Source: Zymoseptoria tritici IPO323 (Eukaryota; Ascomycota; Dothideomycetes; Mycosphaerellales; Mycosphaerellaceae). From it: a DNA stretch of 64,000 nt. A program made the position numbers and the translations under genes. Positions within the stretch are counted from its first letter, which is position 1, and every line of letters begins with the position of its first letter. Shown here one piece after another: positions 32,589-44,469 of the stretch. The DNA is taken from contig NC_018209.1 of NCBI RefSeq assembly GCF_000219625.1, positions 744,001 to 808,000 of the forward strand, in the 5' to 3' direction. The notes beneath the pieces were generated by a model. The model made no database searches and was not told the DNA's origin. It saw only the letters and a list, made by a program, of their open reading frames with translations.

Positions 32589-34100
32589 TCACTTCCACGA
32601 CAAGAAGAACTTCTCCAATTTCTTGCCAGCCTGTATCGACGGTCGATCCAGGAACCGTTCAAAAAGACCAGCCACAATAAAGTTGATCGCAGCCGAAGGG
32701 ATGAAGTAAAGCACCCATGCCAGCGGAACCAGCGAACCGGTCTTGTTCTCCGAGTCGATACCAAAAATACCACAAGTCAAATGCGCCAGCGGATTGAGAC
32801 ACGGCCGGACCCAAATGTGACAGAGGTACAGGCCGAACGAGATGCGGCCAAGATATTGGACAAAGCGCCGTTCGCAACATTTACGCAGGAACGGCAGCTC
32901 TCCAATGGCGATCAGACAGGCCCACGCTGCCAGACACCTTTGCATGCGGTCGACTTGAAAGTCCATGTACAGATCCGTGAATGGTTGCGGGAGATTCAAC
33001 CAGGTGAAACCCGGGCGGGTTTTCATCATGGCGGCGCCGTACTCTTCGTGTTCGTATTGCACAGAGGGCATGCCAGCTGTGTAAAAGCCCAAGGCGAAGA
33101 GCACGGCGAGAAAGGCTGGTCGCCATTTCTGCCACGAGCTCGGTGCGGGTGGGTCGCGCTGCCGCTGGATCTGGTAGTCTGCGAAGCTCAAGCCGAGGAG
33201 GAATTGGCCTGATATCCAGTCGTCTCTCATGGCGCTGACGACGATCCAGATGGCGAGGAGCAGGCGCCGCGCTTTTGTGCTGGAGACGTATGCGAGCGCC
33301 AAGATAGCGAGGTAAATTTGCAGAGATCCGTACATTTCGAGGGGTATTGTCCAGGAAATGCCGCCGTCGTAGCGATTGCTGAGCTGCTCGAACCTTTCCG
33401 GAAACCGGAGAGGCATCAAAAGATGAATGAACGAGACGAACCAATTTTGGACTTCGGCCAGGAACGTAGGAGCTGATGGCCACACCGAGGGTTTAGGAAA
33501 CCCCAAAAGGCGTATAGCCAGCATGAGTACGAAAGTCTGGACGAGAACGGGCAGATAAAGTCGTGTACCGCGCCGAAATAATGAAGAAGACAGGACTGGA
33601 AGTAAGCCCTCTTGCTTCCTGTCGGAGATCATGACGAGCATGCGATGGCTCAGGACGTAGCCGGAAATGGCAAAGAACATGCACACAGCCGTGTCGCCAG
33701 AGAAGAGGAGTGACCGCACGAGGGGCATGTACAACACACCCGGCTTGTGTCCATTTTCGTTTGAGGGGCCCCAGACGGCGCGCTTGTCCACGGGCCAGTC
33801 GTCCAGGTAGTGGAATAGGAAAACCTCAAAGGCCGCGAGGCCACGCAGTCCATCCAGCCAGGCCGTGGGCCGCAGTTGGACTCCGGCTTCGGGGTAGTTG
33901 AAAATCGTGGTGATGCTCAGAGAGCTCAAGAGTCGTCTGGCCTTCGTTCTGGGCGCATCCAGATGGCCGGTCAATAAGCCCTCTTCTTCCGGGCTTCGCA
34001 GCTCCTCCAACTCCATTTCGTCCGCTGTGGAAAGAGATATGGCATACTCGGTCACCATCGCAAGATCCTTGTCTTGTGCGTCCGTCGCGTCTGCACCCAT
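32589..34100 (-). CDS. Acyltransferase-3 family membrane O-acyltransferase C
   Basis: A single exon of 503 residues with ATG at 34100. An acidic cytosolic N-terminus of about 75 residues leads into WLDGLRGLAAFEVFLFHYLDDW, then CMFFAISGYVLSHRM, the Arg-rich loop FRRGTRLYLPVLVQ, repeated hydrophobic helices and the late signature YLGRISFGLYLCHIWV. This is the acyltransferase-3 (OafA-like) family. Like acyltransferase A it has an extended acidic N-terminus with EELRSPEEE-type sequence and lies head to head with a propeller-like gene (start 35059). It therefore appears to be the second copy of the 641-4305 arrangement. The predicted role is O-acylation of a glycan in the secretory path or at the surface; the acceptor is unknown. 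Confidence 0.9.
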   Translation of the reverse strand: MGADATDAQDKDLAMVTEYAISLSTADEMELEELRSPEEEGLLTGHLDAPRTKARRLLSSLSITTIFNYPEAGVQLRPTAWLDGLRGLAAFEVFLFHYLDDWPVDKRAVWGPSNENGHKPGVLYMPLVRSLLFSGDTAVCMFFAISGYVLSHRMLVMISDRKQEGLLPVLSSSLFRRGTRLYLPVLVQTFVLMLAIRLLGFPKPSVWPSAPTFLAEVQNWFVSFIHLLMPLRFPERFEQLSNRYDGGISWTIPLEMYGSLQIYLAILALAYVSSTKARRLLLAIWIVVSAMRDDWISGQFLLGLSFADYQIQRQRDPPAPSSWQKWRPAFLAVLFALGFYTAGMPSVQYEHEEYGAAMMKTRPGFTWLNLPQPFTDLYMDFQVDRMQRCLAAWACLIAIGELPFLRKCCERRFVQYLGRISFGLYLCHIWVRPCLNPLAHLTCGIFGIDSENKTGSLVPLAWVLYFIPSAAINFIVAGLFERFLDRPSIQAGKKLEKFFLSWK

Positions 34101-35058
34101 GGGAGAAGATGTTGCGAAGACTCGGCGGAAGGCGTTATGCGTCAGTCCAGCACCGACATGAGATCAAAGTGGCCGTCGCGTCCGGAATGGAATTTTGGTG
34201 GAAGAGGTCGAAGAAGCCGGAGAAGAGCGGCCGTCCCGGGTCATGAGACATTCTAGAGCATGGTGCCAAATATGCTTATAATTTAGACATTTGGTGGCGT
34301 AAACCATGTCCATCGGCGCTGCTCTCCTGAAATCCTGGTGCATCCTGGTAGGTAGGAGCTCGTGCGGCTTTCCTACCCTGGAAATGCCTCATGGTCGCGA
34401 TTTTCGCCTTCCCTCTGCTCGAAACCCGCACACTTCGGCTCTGGTCGAGCTTTGCCCAATGGGTCAGGTCTTTCTCCCGGAGTTGTGTCATGAGAAGGAG
34501 ATGAACTTGGCAAATTTGGGGAAAGTCTGGAAGTCAAAACGGAGATATCCGGACAAGGACCAACGCCTTCCCCGCGGTCGCAATTTCGGCGTCTACCTAC
34601 CTTTAAATAACCTTTTTCGACCCTCGATTTGCTAAGGTAGAACGCGACGGCAACGCGACGAATTGATTGACGATCAACGTCGACTTCGAAGCTTGAGTCG
34701 CGGATCGATGACATGCGAAGACATGCTGATGCCATAAAGTCCGAGCAACAATATGGCAAGGCCATGGAACCTCGATGTCTTGCAGCCTGCAGCTTGCCCG
34801 TTCACTTTCATCTCAGAAATCAATCAACGAACGCTCTGTGCCACGCTGTTCACTGTTGGCCCGCTACGGCGCTACAGATCGATGGTCACATCGGCTACCG
34901 TGATTCTGAACGTGATTGCCAATTGGCTTTTGGCCCCATGAACTACTTTGGAATCTCGTGGTGGCGGTGGTGCAGGGAGGTTCCTTGCTAAACCAAGATT
35001 CTCCCCAAGTGCCAGGGAGTCGTATACCACATCACCGCCCCTTCGACATGTTGTAAAG
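34101..35058. promoter_or_regulatory. Divergent intergenic region between acyltransferase C and propeller protein B
   Basis: About 960 bp between divergent starts and probably both promoters. An AT-rich CTTATAATTTAG at about 34274-34285 could serve the acyltransferase. No gene of its own seen. Confidence 0.4.
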
Positions 35059-36507
35059 ATGCCCGCGACCGGACCCTCTCGATCTTGCGGCATCGGCTTG
35101 ACTGTCCTGGTCTTTGTGCTTCTCGTCAGCTCTGTGCTGTACCTTCGCCCACTGTCCTCGATCCAGCCTTTCTCGACACCACCTCACGAGCCGGACTGGG
35201 CCCACGCGAGTCACGATGGAGAAGAGCCGGCACGAAAGCCTCAGGCGAACGTGCCATATATACAAGAGGAGGTGAAGGAGATTGGTGAAGATACCACACA
35301 CCTGCTGTCACCGGAACAACAAGCAGCAGCCGCCAAAATTGTCAACTCTGAACGCCTGGAGATCAAGTCCAAGATCACGAAGAATGGAAAATACCTGAAA
35401 GTCGACTTCCTGGGCGCCCATCGCGGATTCAACCCCAGCGTTATCCCTCATCCATACAAGACCGACCCGCCAACATGGCTCATGATCGCCAACAAAGACC
35501 TGTCGCAGGCGGACATGACATACTTCAACTACCAGCTCGTCTGCGAAGCTGAGATCCGGGACGACAAGATGCAATGCACCAAGCCTCCGTTGACCCTCCC
35601 CATTGCGTCCACATCCAGCCACAAATGCTCGCAGTACGGTCTCGACGGCGCCAACGACGTGATCGGTCCGCACGACGCTCGCATCTTCCACGGCCTGGAA
35701 CAGCCTTTCGTCACATGGATGACTCCATCTCAATACACATGTCTCGGGCAGTACCTGCAAGACGCCCGCAGACTGGTTCCCTGGGACCAATATCACGCAT
35801 ACACGAACGACACGGCCGACTTCTTCTGGCCGACCGAATTGAGACGGCCTCCGCCGATTGATGGCGTGGAGAAGAACTTCTTCCTATTCTGGGCTGCGGA
35901 CGGCCAAGCGTACATCCACCACGACATCAAGTCAGACCACCGAGTCTTCGCCAAGTTGAACACCAGCGACGGCACAGTCGGTCCAGACCTCGCACCGCTA
36001 TCTGCAGAAAAAGACTCCAAGTGCCTCCAACGACTCATGCCAGAGTTGAACCTAGAAACGAAACTCGAATTCATTCATCAAGCGACCAATTCACTCATCG
36101 TCACCACGTGCAACCGCTCGGATCCACAATGCCAAAGGACCGACGATAACACCTTCATCATGACCCTCTTCCAGAAGAAGAGCTTCTACGGACACGGCAT
36201 GTATGAGCCTTACATCATGCTCTTCAAGCAGACGGCGCCGTTCGAAGTCGTGGGCATCTCGAGCAAGTCTTTGTGGTACAATGGCCGCGGTCGACCCGAG
36301 GGAGAGTGGCAGAAGGATACCTGGCGACCACACGGACAGACCGAGATGCTCTTCACTACCTCCATGTCTTGGCAGTCTCACGACCTTACCTACCACGGAC
36401 ATCTGGACGATGTCTTGTTCTTGACGTTTGGAGTCGAGGACAAGCGTGGAGGCATCCTCGATGTCGTCGTGGGCGATCTGATTGCGGATCTGGCGTATTG
36501 CGATTGA
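35059..36507 (+). CDS. Type II membrane protein with propeller-like glycan-enzyme domain (copy B)
   Basis: 482 residues from the ATG at 35059; the frame is open further upstream but lacks an ATG, and this start gives a short tail MPATGPSRSCG followed by a membrane anchor (about residues 12-31, GLTVLVFVLLVSSVLYL). The lumenal domain is collinear with the protein at 2707-4305: NPSVIPHP, GPHDARIFHG, EKNFFLFW, HHDIKSDHRVFAKL, IHQATNSLIVT, DDNTFIMTLFQ, YEPYIMLFKQTAPFEVVGIS, LDDVLFLTFGVEDKRGG, and a shared end in DLIADLAYCD. The conserved Asp and His positions across both copies suggest an active site and not only a scaffold. Fold resemblance is to GH43/GH130-type propellers; the exact activity is unknown. 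It is divergent from acyltransferase C and convergent with the AAA ATPase. Confidence 0.78.
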   Translation: MPATGPSRSCGIGLTVLVFVLLVSSVLYLRPLSSIQPFSTPPHEPDWAHASHDGEEPARKPQANVPYIQEEVKEIGEDTTHLLSPEQQAAAAKIVNSERLEIKSKITKNGKYLKVDFLGAHRGFNPSVIPHPYKTDPPTWLMIANKDLSQADMTYFNYQLVCEAEIRDDKMQCTKPPLTLPIASTSSHKCSQYGLDGANDVIGPHDARIFHGLEQPFVTWMTPSQYTCLGQYLQDARRLVPWDQYHAYTNDTADFFWPTELRRPPPIDGVEKNFFLFWAADGQAYIHHDIKSDHRVFAKLNTSDGTVGPDLAPLSAEKDSKCLQRLMPELNLETKLEFIHQATNSLIVTTCNRSDPQCQRTDDNTFIMTLFQKKSFYGHGMYEPYIMLFKQTAPFEVVGISSKSLWYNGRGRPEGEWQKDTWRPHGQTEMLFTTSMSWQSHDLTYHGHLDDVLFLTFGVEDKRGGILDVVVGDLIADLAYCD

Positions 36508-36632
36508 GGGAGCTATGGCTGGTCCAAACTGGAGATCAAGTCGACACTTTCCACAAGCGAGCCGGTCAAAACGCATCGAAATATTGTTTACGGACATCGC
36601 ATCTCCCTATCATGCGCTCTGAGCCGCGCATC

Positions 36633-38306
36633 TCATACCCTGCTCGTGCCGGAGTACCGCGAGCTGATCCTGGCCACAGCTCTGATATCCGCCATCGTTA
36701 ACGGTCGCCTATTGTCTTTCGCCAGACACCACGCCGTCCGCAGCAGATTCTTGATTTCTCTTCCATTGATGTCGTAATCCGTCGCCAACTGCTGCAAGCC
36801 CCCTTCATCCAGCGTCTCGTCCTTGGCCATCTTGGCGCTCAGATTCCGCCAGATCTTCACCCTTCTCTCCGGGGTGAGCGGGTGGTAGTCGAGGATGAGA
36901 TGGATGCGACTCATAAACGCTGGATCAAAGTCTTCAGCGCGGTTGGTGGTCAAAAACATGATTCCCTGGTAGTACTCCATCAAGCGCAGGAAGACGGAGA
37001 CGAAAGCGTTCTTTTCGAGGTTATCGACGCTGCGTTTGGAGAGGAAAACGTCCGCTTCGTCGAGGAGAAGGATGGCGTCCCAGGTCTTGGCGATGCGAAA
37101 GGCTTTCTTCAGTGCGGACTCCATTTCGTTGACGGTGGTGCCAAGTTCGCCGGAGGTGACGGCGTAGAGCGGGTTGGAAGCTTGCTCGGCGACGCTTTCG
37201 GCAGTGAGGGTTTTGCCTAGACCCGGGTCGCCTTGGAGCAGGAAGACGAGGCCGAGACCTTTGCCCGCTATGATGTCGTCGAATTCTTCCGAGTCGGGTT
37301 TGGAGTGCTTACGGTGCGCTTCGACTAGAGCGCGAATGACGTGTTTGTATTCGTCGTCCGTTTCGAGGCGGCTGTAGGCTTCTTGGTTCCATTTGATCTC
37401 TTCGAGGTTGTCGATGCGGAATTCAGGGCCAGCACTTTGTCGGCGAGCGCGAAGCCTCGGACGTTGCCGGGACATAACAATGCCTCGTCGTCGGTTCATG
37501 GTGATGGTAGCGCCGTGCTCCGACTCTGAAGCCCCTTTGAGGGAGGTGTTCTCTTCCTCCATCGGGGCCTTCTTCCTGCCGGCCACTTTGCAGTCCGGAT
37601 TGCTGCACCAGCACTTTTCGTATTCCACGTCTTCGGCAATGTCGACGCCGGGGTCCGTCTCGAGTTGTACCGCCATTTCGGGATCCTGTCGCACGACCTC
37701 TGCGTATTCGATCATGACTCGCTCGTTGAGCTGGAGGATGCACGTCAGTTGGTGGCTATGGCAGATGAGAATTTCGCTGATGAGCTTACATGGACCGGTA
37801 CAGCCTCAAGATCTAGAGGATCCCGGGTCAAAGCCGTGCCACTATTACTTCGTTAGCACCAATGTAGCTGCACCCTAGCTCCTGGACTACGCTTACTTGT
37901 AGCACATGTGCGACCTTTTCACGATCTTGGTATACCGATGACCGCGCGCTATAAGGCGTGTCTTCAGCTTTCCGTACTGAGGGTGGTAACGGAGTGAAAC
38001 AGCAGAGAGGCTCGTGATTGGGAAGGAGCCTGGCACCACGGGTGGTTTGAATGCGATTGTCTTGCTGACATTACCGAAGCTCGTTCCGTTCCATCTCAAG
38101 CGGAAGCAGCTGACGTTAAAGCACGCCGTTCATGAGTCCGCTCACAGTCCTTCGCTGAGAAGATTCTGCGCGGATGTATTCGAGTCGGTGTTGGTGACGA
38201 TGACTTCTCCAAGAGGAAACAAGGTCCATGCGATGGCTCCCGTGAATTTGCCGTGCGGTACATTGCGCTCGTACTCTCGATTGACCGTCTCAAGATTCGT
38301 ATCCAT
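36633..38306 (-). CDS. AAA+ ATPase with DUF7025-type N-terminal region, shortened at the N-terminus
   Basis: My model is complement(join(36633..37730,37790..37841,37897..38109,38146..38306)), 507 residues. The C-terminal AAA module is clear: Walker A GDPGLGKT (about 309-316), Walker B ILLLDEADVF (about 361-370), TTNRAEDFDPAFMSRIH with the arginine finger, and a lid helix. Upstream exons give LLEFMDTNLETVNREYE, WTLFPLGEVIVTNTDS and RWNGTSFGNVSKTI, typical of the fungal N-terminal domain. Frame continuity across two 55-59 bp introns is good. The first intron would be only 36 bp (GTGAGC to CGTCAG, removing two stop codons), and the recognisable protein runs on in frame to 38381, where a TAG stops it. 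Relatives usually have about 150 more N-terminal residues. The gene may be intact but short, or decaying. Function unknown; remodelling ATPase by family. Confidence 0.62.
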
Positions 38307-38470
38307 GAACTCGAGCAACAAGTCCAGCGGCTGTATTTCATTCTCGCCTGAAAGCGTCTTTCGATACGCTTCGCTCCTCAACTATTGAGCGATGCCAGAC
38401 TCAGCCTGACCAAAGTTGATGCCCAGGTAATGGAGACATGGCATTGACCGATAAGCGTGAAGTTGTCGCT

Positions 38471-39781
38471 CTACAACCACCCCCTCGGATCCAACTCCCT
38501 CCACTTTCCCTCTTCCTTCTTCCCTCCCTCCCCAAGCACCATCTCCGCCATCACCTTCCCCGTCGCTGGAGCATTCTGTATCCCCCAACAACTATGCCCC
38601 GCCGCCAACCACAAACCCTCAACTCCCGTCTTGCCCACCAGAGGAGCCCCCGCCCCACCCTCCACGCTCGGAAGATAACACGCCTGTCTAGCCGTGACTT
38701 CCGCCTCCGCCAGCGCAGGAGAAATCGAGCCGACAAATGCTCTCACATCTTCCACTCGCTGTGGATCGACCTCGACGGAAGAGGAGAGAGAGGGGAGAGG
38801 GACGAGTTCGTCGCCTTCGCCACAAGCGTAGACTTCATTGTCGTTTGGGCGGGGGTAGATTTCTGGTGTGACCGTCTGGTTGGGATGGGTTGGGAAGGAT
38901 TTGGGGAGGCGGATCGAAGTGAAGAGTGCGTGTGGCGAGATGGGTACGGAAGGGCGGAGAGTGAGGCTGTGGGCGCGGATGGAGGTGATGGGAGCGGTGG
39001 GAAGGAGGGAGCGGGTCCAGGGGCCGGGGGAGAGGATGACTTTGTTCGCTTGGAGGGTCACAGAATCCGGCTTGGAGGCGGAGGCGGAGGATGAGGTAGA
39101 AGAAGGCGTGTAAGTCACGCCTGACACGCCTTTGCCGTTGGACGTATACTCGATTTTCGACACGGGTGAGTGCGTGAGAATCTCCACGCCTGCCTCCTCC
39201 GCGAGCTTCGCCATCGTTGTCGTGAATTGGTAGGGATGGACTTGGGCGGTAGATCCAGGAGGTGCCATTTCCTCATACGCCTTTAGAGCGTCTGCATCAA
39301 TCCACTCCAGTACACCGTCCGGTACACCCTTCCTCTTCGTCTTCGGTTTCGTACTCGCAGCGATGGGCAGCGCGTTCGTCTTTTGCAGACTCACGTCCTC
39401 TCCCTTCCCCTCCTCCGCACTCCCTCCAAGTGCCTTCAATTTTTCTGTGGCAGGACGGTGTAGCCCAACACACTCCACACTCCCCACCCCAACCTCTCGA
39501 TACCCCCACCTCTCCTTGCCACCATGTTCCTCCGCCAACTCCCTATGCAGTCGGAAGCTTAATCCAACCAGACATTTCGGATACGCCCACGTCGCCAGCA
39601 AGCCGCCCGCTTTTCCGGAGGCGCCGCCTGCGATAGCTGAGGCTTCAAGGAGGGTGATTTTGTGGGTTGAAGGATTGTAGGACGAGTGTCGGGTGAGGAA
39701 ATAGGCTGTGGTGCAGCCGATTATGCCGCCGCCTACTATTATGATATTTTGTTTTTCTGGTGGTGAGGAGGGTTGAGGCAT
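38471..39781 (-). CDS. TDA3-like FAD-dependent oxidoreductase (DAO family)
   Basis: 436 residues from ATG at 39781 (MPQPSSPPEKQNIIIVGGG). The frame continues open upstream to 40027 but without an ATG there. The dinucleotide-binding motif IIIVGGGIIGCTTAYFL is at residues 13-29, an Ala/Gly-rich FAD loop SAIAGGASGKAGGLLA follows, and a C-terminal GHSCWGIQNAPATGKVMAEMV completes the FAD site. This matches the DAO superfamily members related to yeast Tda3, thought to act in late-endosome/retrograde traffic, and distantly D-amino-acid oxidases. Substrate unknown. A Ser-rich insert (TPSSTSSSASASK) lies mid-protein. Its stop is 164 bp from the start of the AAA gene model on the same strand. Confidence 0.8.
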   Translation of the reverse strand: MPQPSSPPEKQNIIIVGGGIIGCTTAYFLTRHSSYNPSTHKITLLEASAIAGGASGKAGGLLATWAYPKCLVGLSFRLHRELAEEHGGKERWGYREVGVGSVECVGLHRPATEKLKALGGSAEEGKGEDVSLQKTNALPIAASTKPKTKRKGVPDGVLEWIDADALKAYEEMAPPGSTAQVHPYQFTTTMAKLAEEAGVEILTHSPVSKIEYTSNGKGVSGVTYTPSSTSSSASASKPDSVTLQANKVILSPGPWTRSLLPTAPITSIRAHSLTLRPSVPISPHALFTSIRLPKSFPTHPNQTVTPEIYPRPNDNEVYACGEGDELVPLPSLSSSVEVDPQRVEDVRAFVGSISPALAEAEVTARQACYLPSVEGGAGAPLVGKTGVEGLWLAAGHSCWGIQNAPATGKVMAEMVLGEGGKKEEGKWRELDPRGWL

Positions 39782-40745
39782 GATGTCTTGAGGTGAAGCG
39801 GTTGTGGTGTGGTTTCGATGATTTCGGTGAATGTGTTGAGTTGAGCTGGTGGCGAAAGGACGCAAAGGCCGGAAGGAAATCAGCCTCAGTCTAGAAGATG
39901 TCGCGAGAGCCAGAGTCGCAATCGCTCGGTAGTATAACCAGATGAGAACTACCTTATCGATCGAGTGACGAGTTTTGTTGAAGGAAAAGAACAAAAAGTC
40001 AAACGAACATCTCTGATCGAATATCACTCTCTCGACTTGCCTTGCAAGTTCGCGTACACTTTACGTCACAAGGCGAGATCTGCAGGGCATATCCGAAGAG
40101 GTACTTGACAGTGACAGCAGAAATGGCAGAAGATTAACATGTGCCTGCAGTCTGTGGGTATCGCCGTGTAAGCGAAAAGGGCGGACTAGTTCCTCGTTGA
40201 ACTTGTGATGTTCGCCGTTGTTGATGGCTTGTGCATCGAGGTGAAGTCGAGAGCGTATCGTCCACAGCCAGCAGGCGTTGCTCGAATAACAACTTCGACG
40301 GGACACGACAGGAGGACGTCAATCGCACGTTTGCACAGTCCAGTCGGAGCAGGTGATGGAGGCAAATTGAACGCAGCGTTTCTTTTCAGTCATCTAGCCA
40401 TAGAGGCATACATCAAGCATCGTGTAGAGAACAAATGATGACAGCAGCAGACAGCGAAAACAACAGCAGGAAAAGCAAGACAAGCAACCTGTAAGTCGAT
40501 GCCGGCTAAAGTAGGTACCACACTGCTAACATCAATCCGCCAATAACAAAGGCCTGACTTCCATGCTCTGCCAAATTTTCTTCTTGCTCAATGCTTTTGA
40601 CGCAGATTGGAAATTGTCCTTTGCCGTACTTGTCCATGCTCGTACTGCCGCCTCCGCAATCGCCGCCGCTGTATCCTTCTTCCATCCACACGCTGGCCGT
40701 AAAACATCGCAAACCACACACATGACGTCGTGGAGGGCGATGCGC
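39782..40745. other. Intergenic region including the actin 3' side
   Basis: About 960 bp between the TDA3-like start and the actin stop. Holds the TDA3-like promoter and the actin 3' UTR. No gene recognised. Confidence 0.4.
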
Positions 40746-42313
<1,568 letters not shown>

Positions 42314-43411
42314 TGTGACGGTGTTTGCGGTGTGGTGAGGGTGTGAGTGAGGTGCAGTGAGGAGCTGATGGCCTCAGGAGATGAAGAGTGGTGGTGGTAG
42401 CTGGGGTGGGTGTGGATTGGGTTGTGTGTTAGGAGAGACAAGAGGAGGTGGAGTTCCGGTCGGTGTGATCGAGATGGATGGAAAGGTCAGGGCAACTGCA
42501 ATCTGTGGGCCGCTAAGTCCTGACTAAGCCAAGTGCAAGCTGGAGTGGCGGGTTGGCGGACAATTGGATTCTTACGATTTTTGCTCTGGAGTCGAGATTC
42601 AATGTTTCGAAGAATTCCATGTTTCTGATCTTGACGTCGGGTCTGCCAACTTATATCTCACACCGAAAATAGACCATCTGGCAGCCTGATCCCGGCTGTC
42701 GTACACTCTTCTTTCCCTCACTGTGACACGACACTTGTTGCCTCAGCGAATACGCGCGTTCAGAGATTCGTACGTCGTAGGTAGTGGGCAGGCCTTTGCC
42801 AAGTCTTCCATTCCCAACACCCGACTCCGACTCCGACTCCCAGCCCATCATTCTTTTCGGGCTGGCCGGCAACGATCCGAGAAGGAGGCTGAGTTGCGAC
42901 TGCTTTATCTGGACTCCTTGCCACATATCCATCTGCTTTTCCTACCTCTCCCAACCATTCTGTATATCTATCTTCCACGTGCGGCTGGAAACAATTTTTG
43001 TCCCCCTTTTCCGCACGTGCCCTCAAAGGAGGGGTAACAAGATATCGCGGGGCGCTGCTTCGACTGACAACCACGGGCTCGACCGTCCATAAGGCGACCT
43101 CACTCATAGCAACGGTGCACAATTTCGCAGACGGCTACTCTCTCCTGAGGCATTCGCTTCAGTATGCCCTCTGCATTGAGGCTCAAGTCATTCATTGACC
43201 GCATAGGCAAGTCCAACGAAACATCCAGAAACGGCGGGCCCGACCCGGCGGAGTTGAGTCAGCAAGCGCGAACACTTCAAGCTCAAGACAAGCGTCATAC
43301 CTTACCGCAAAGTGAATCTTTTTCTTAGCACTGCACTCTACAACCACAACACTGCTTCCACAATAGCGACCTCCACCAGATCTTCCATAGCAATACCACA
43401 ACAACACAACC
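42314..43411. promoter_or_regulatory. Divergent promoter region, actin / FES1
   Basis: About 1.1 kb between divergent ATGs, long enough for separate promoters. Pyrimidine-rich CTCCGACTCCGACTCC and CCACACAC-type stretches are present, as is common for strong fungal promoters. No gene. Confidence 0.45.
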
Positions 43412-44059
43412 ATGGCCGACCAACAATCCCTCAACCAACTCCTCCAATGGGGCATCGAAAACTCCTCCGCCTCACAATCCGACCCTTCCACAGCCAGCCA
43501 CCCAAAATCCGACCTCAACCCCAAACTCCTCTCCGAACTCCTCGGCGGACCCTCAGACGCCGACCTCATGCGAATGGCCATGACTTCCATCCTCGACGCC
43601 GAAACACCCCTCGATCAAAAACTCATCGCGTGGGAAAATTTGGAACTCTTGATCGAGCAGATTGATAACGCGAATAATATGGAGCCGTTGGGATTGTGGC
43701 CGCCTCTCATCAAACAGCTGGATAATGACGAGGCGGAGATGAGAAGGAGTGCGGCGGGATGTGTGGCTGCGGCGGTACAGAATAATGTTAAAAGTCAGGA
43801 GATCGCGCTGGGACATGATGGGCTGGTGGATGGACTTGTGAAGTTGGCGACGGAGGATTCAACACAAGCGGTGAGGAAAAAGGCGATCAGTGCGTTGAGC
43901 GGATTGGTTCGGAATTTCCAACGAGGGCTGGATGAAGTGGAGACAAAACTCCCACAGGATGTCTGGCAACGAAGCAAAACGGGACTAGATGCCAGCGACA
44001 TGGAGCAAGTGGATACACTCATCGGACGGCTGAGGGAGAGAAGTGCTGCGAGGGCATGA
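43412..44059 (+). CDS. FES1: FES1, Hsp70 nucleotide-exchange factor
   Basis: A single exon of 215 residues. The N-terminus MADQQSLNQLLQWGIENSS is the conserved Fes1 helix, followed by a Ser/Pro linker and the armadillo-like core: MRMAMTSILD, KLIAWENLELLIEQIDNANNM, LWPPLIKQL, EMRRSAAGCVAAAVQNN and VRKKAISALSGLVRN. The length matches fungal Fes1 (about 210-290). Fes1/HspBP1 releases ADP from cytosolic Hsp70 and helps degrade misfolded proteins. No intron. Head to head with actin. Confident. Confidence 0.95.
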   Translation: MADQQSLNQLLQWGIENSSASQSDPSTASHPKSDLNPKLLSELLGGPSDADLMRMAMTSILDAETPLDQKLIAWENLELLIEQIDNANNMEPLGLWPPLIKQLDNDEAEMRRSAAGCVAAAVQNNVKSQEIALGHDGLVDGLVKLATEDSTQAVRKKAISALSGLVRNFQRGLDEVETKLPQDVWQRSKTGLDASDMEQVDTLIGRLRERSAARA

Positions 44060-44469
44060 AGCGAGCGAGAGCGAAAGTGAAAGAGCGAGCGTAAGAAAAA
44101 GACCAGCTATATGAACGGACCAATAACTCGAAAACCCAGACCCTTCAAAAAAAAAGGGTTCCACATAGCCGCACCTCTACATTATCGCAAAACTCGCAAG
44201 GCTTCACCATCCTCCTACGACGCCCATACCACCAGACTCCATCCGAAACCTCCACAAACACTTCCCTATCTGCCCACCCACATCATCCACATACGCGAGC
44301 AAAAAGTTCAACAAACGACAGTCACGATACTGAAGACCCCAATCGCGCTGCTTCTACGGATAGCAAACGCAAGTATAGGATACATCGTCGCTGCCATTGC
44401 GTCAGCGATGAACAGGACCACTTCGGAGAAATATGGAGAGAGAGAGGGAGAAAAGAGAAAATGCTTCGC
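44060..44469. other. Convergent intergenic region after FES1
   Basis: About 410 bp between the FES1 stop and the stop of the small secreted gene on the other strand. A homopolymer AAAAAAAAA lies near 44148. No gene seen. Confidence 0.4.

Noticed and set aside
38438..39094. 218-codon plus-strand frame opposite the TDA3-like gene
   Set aside because: Shadow of the oxidoreductase; Gly/Glu-rich mirror sequence.
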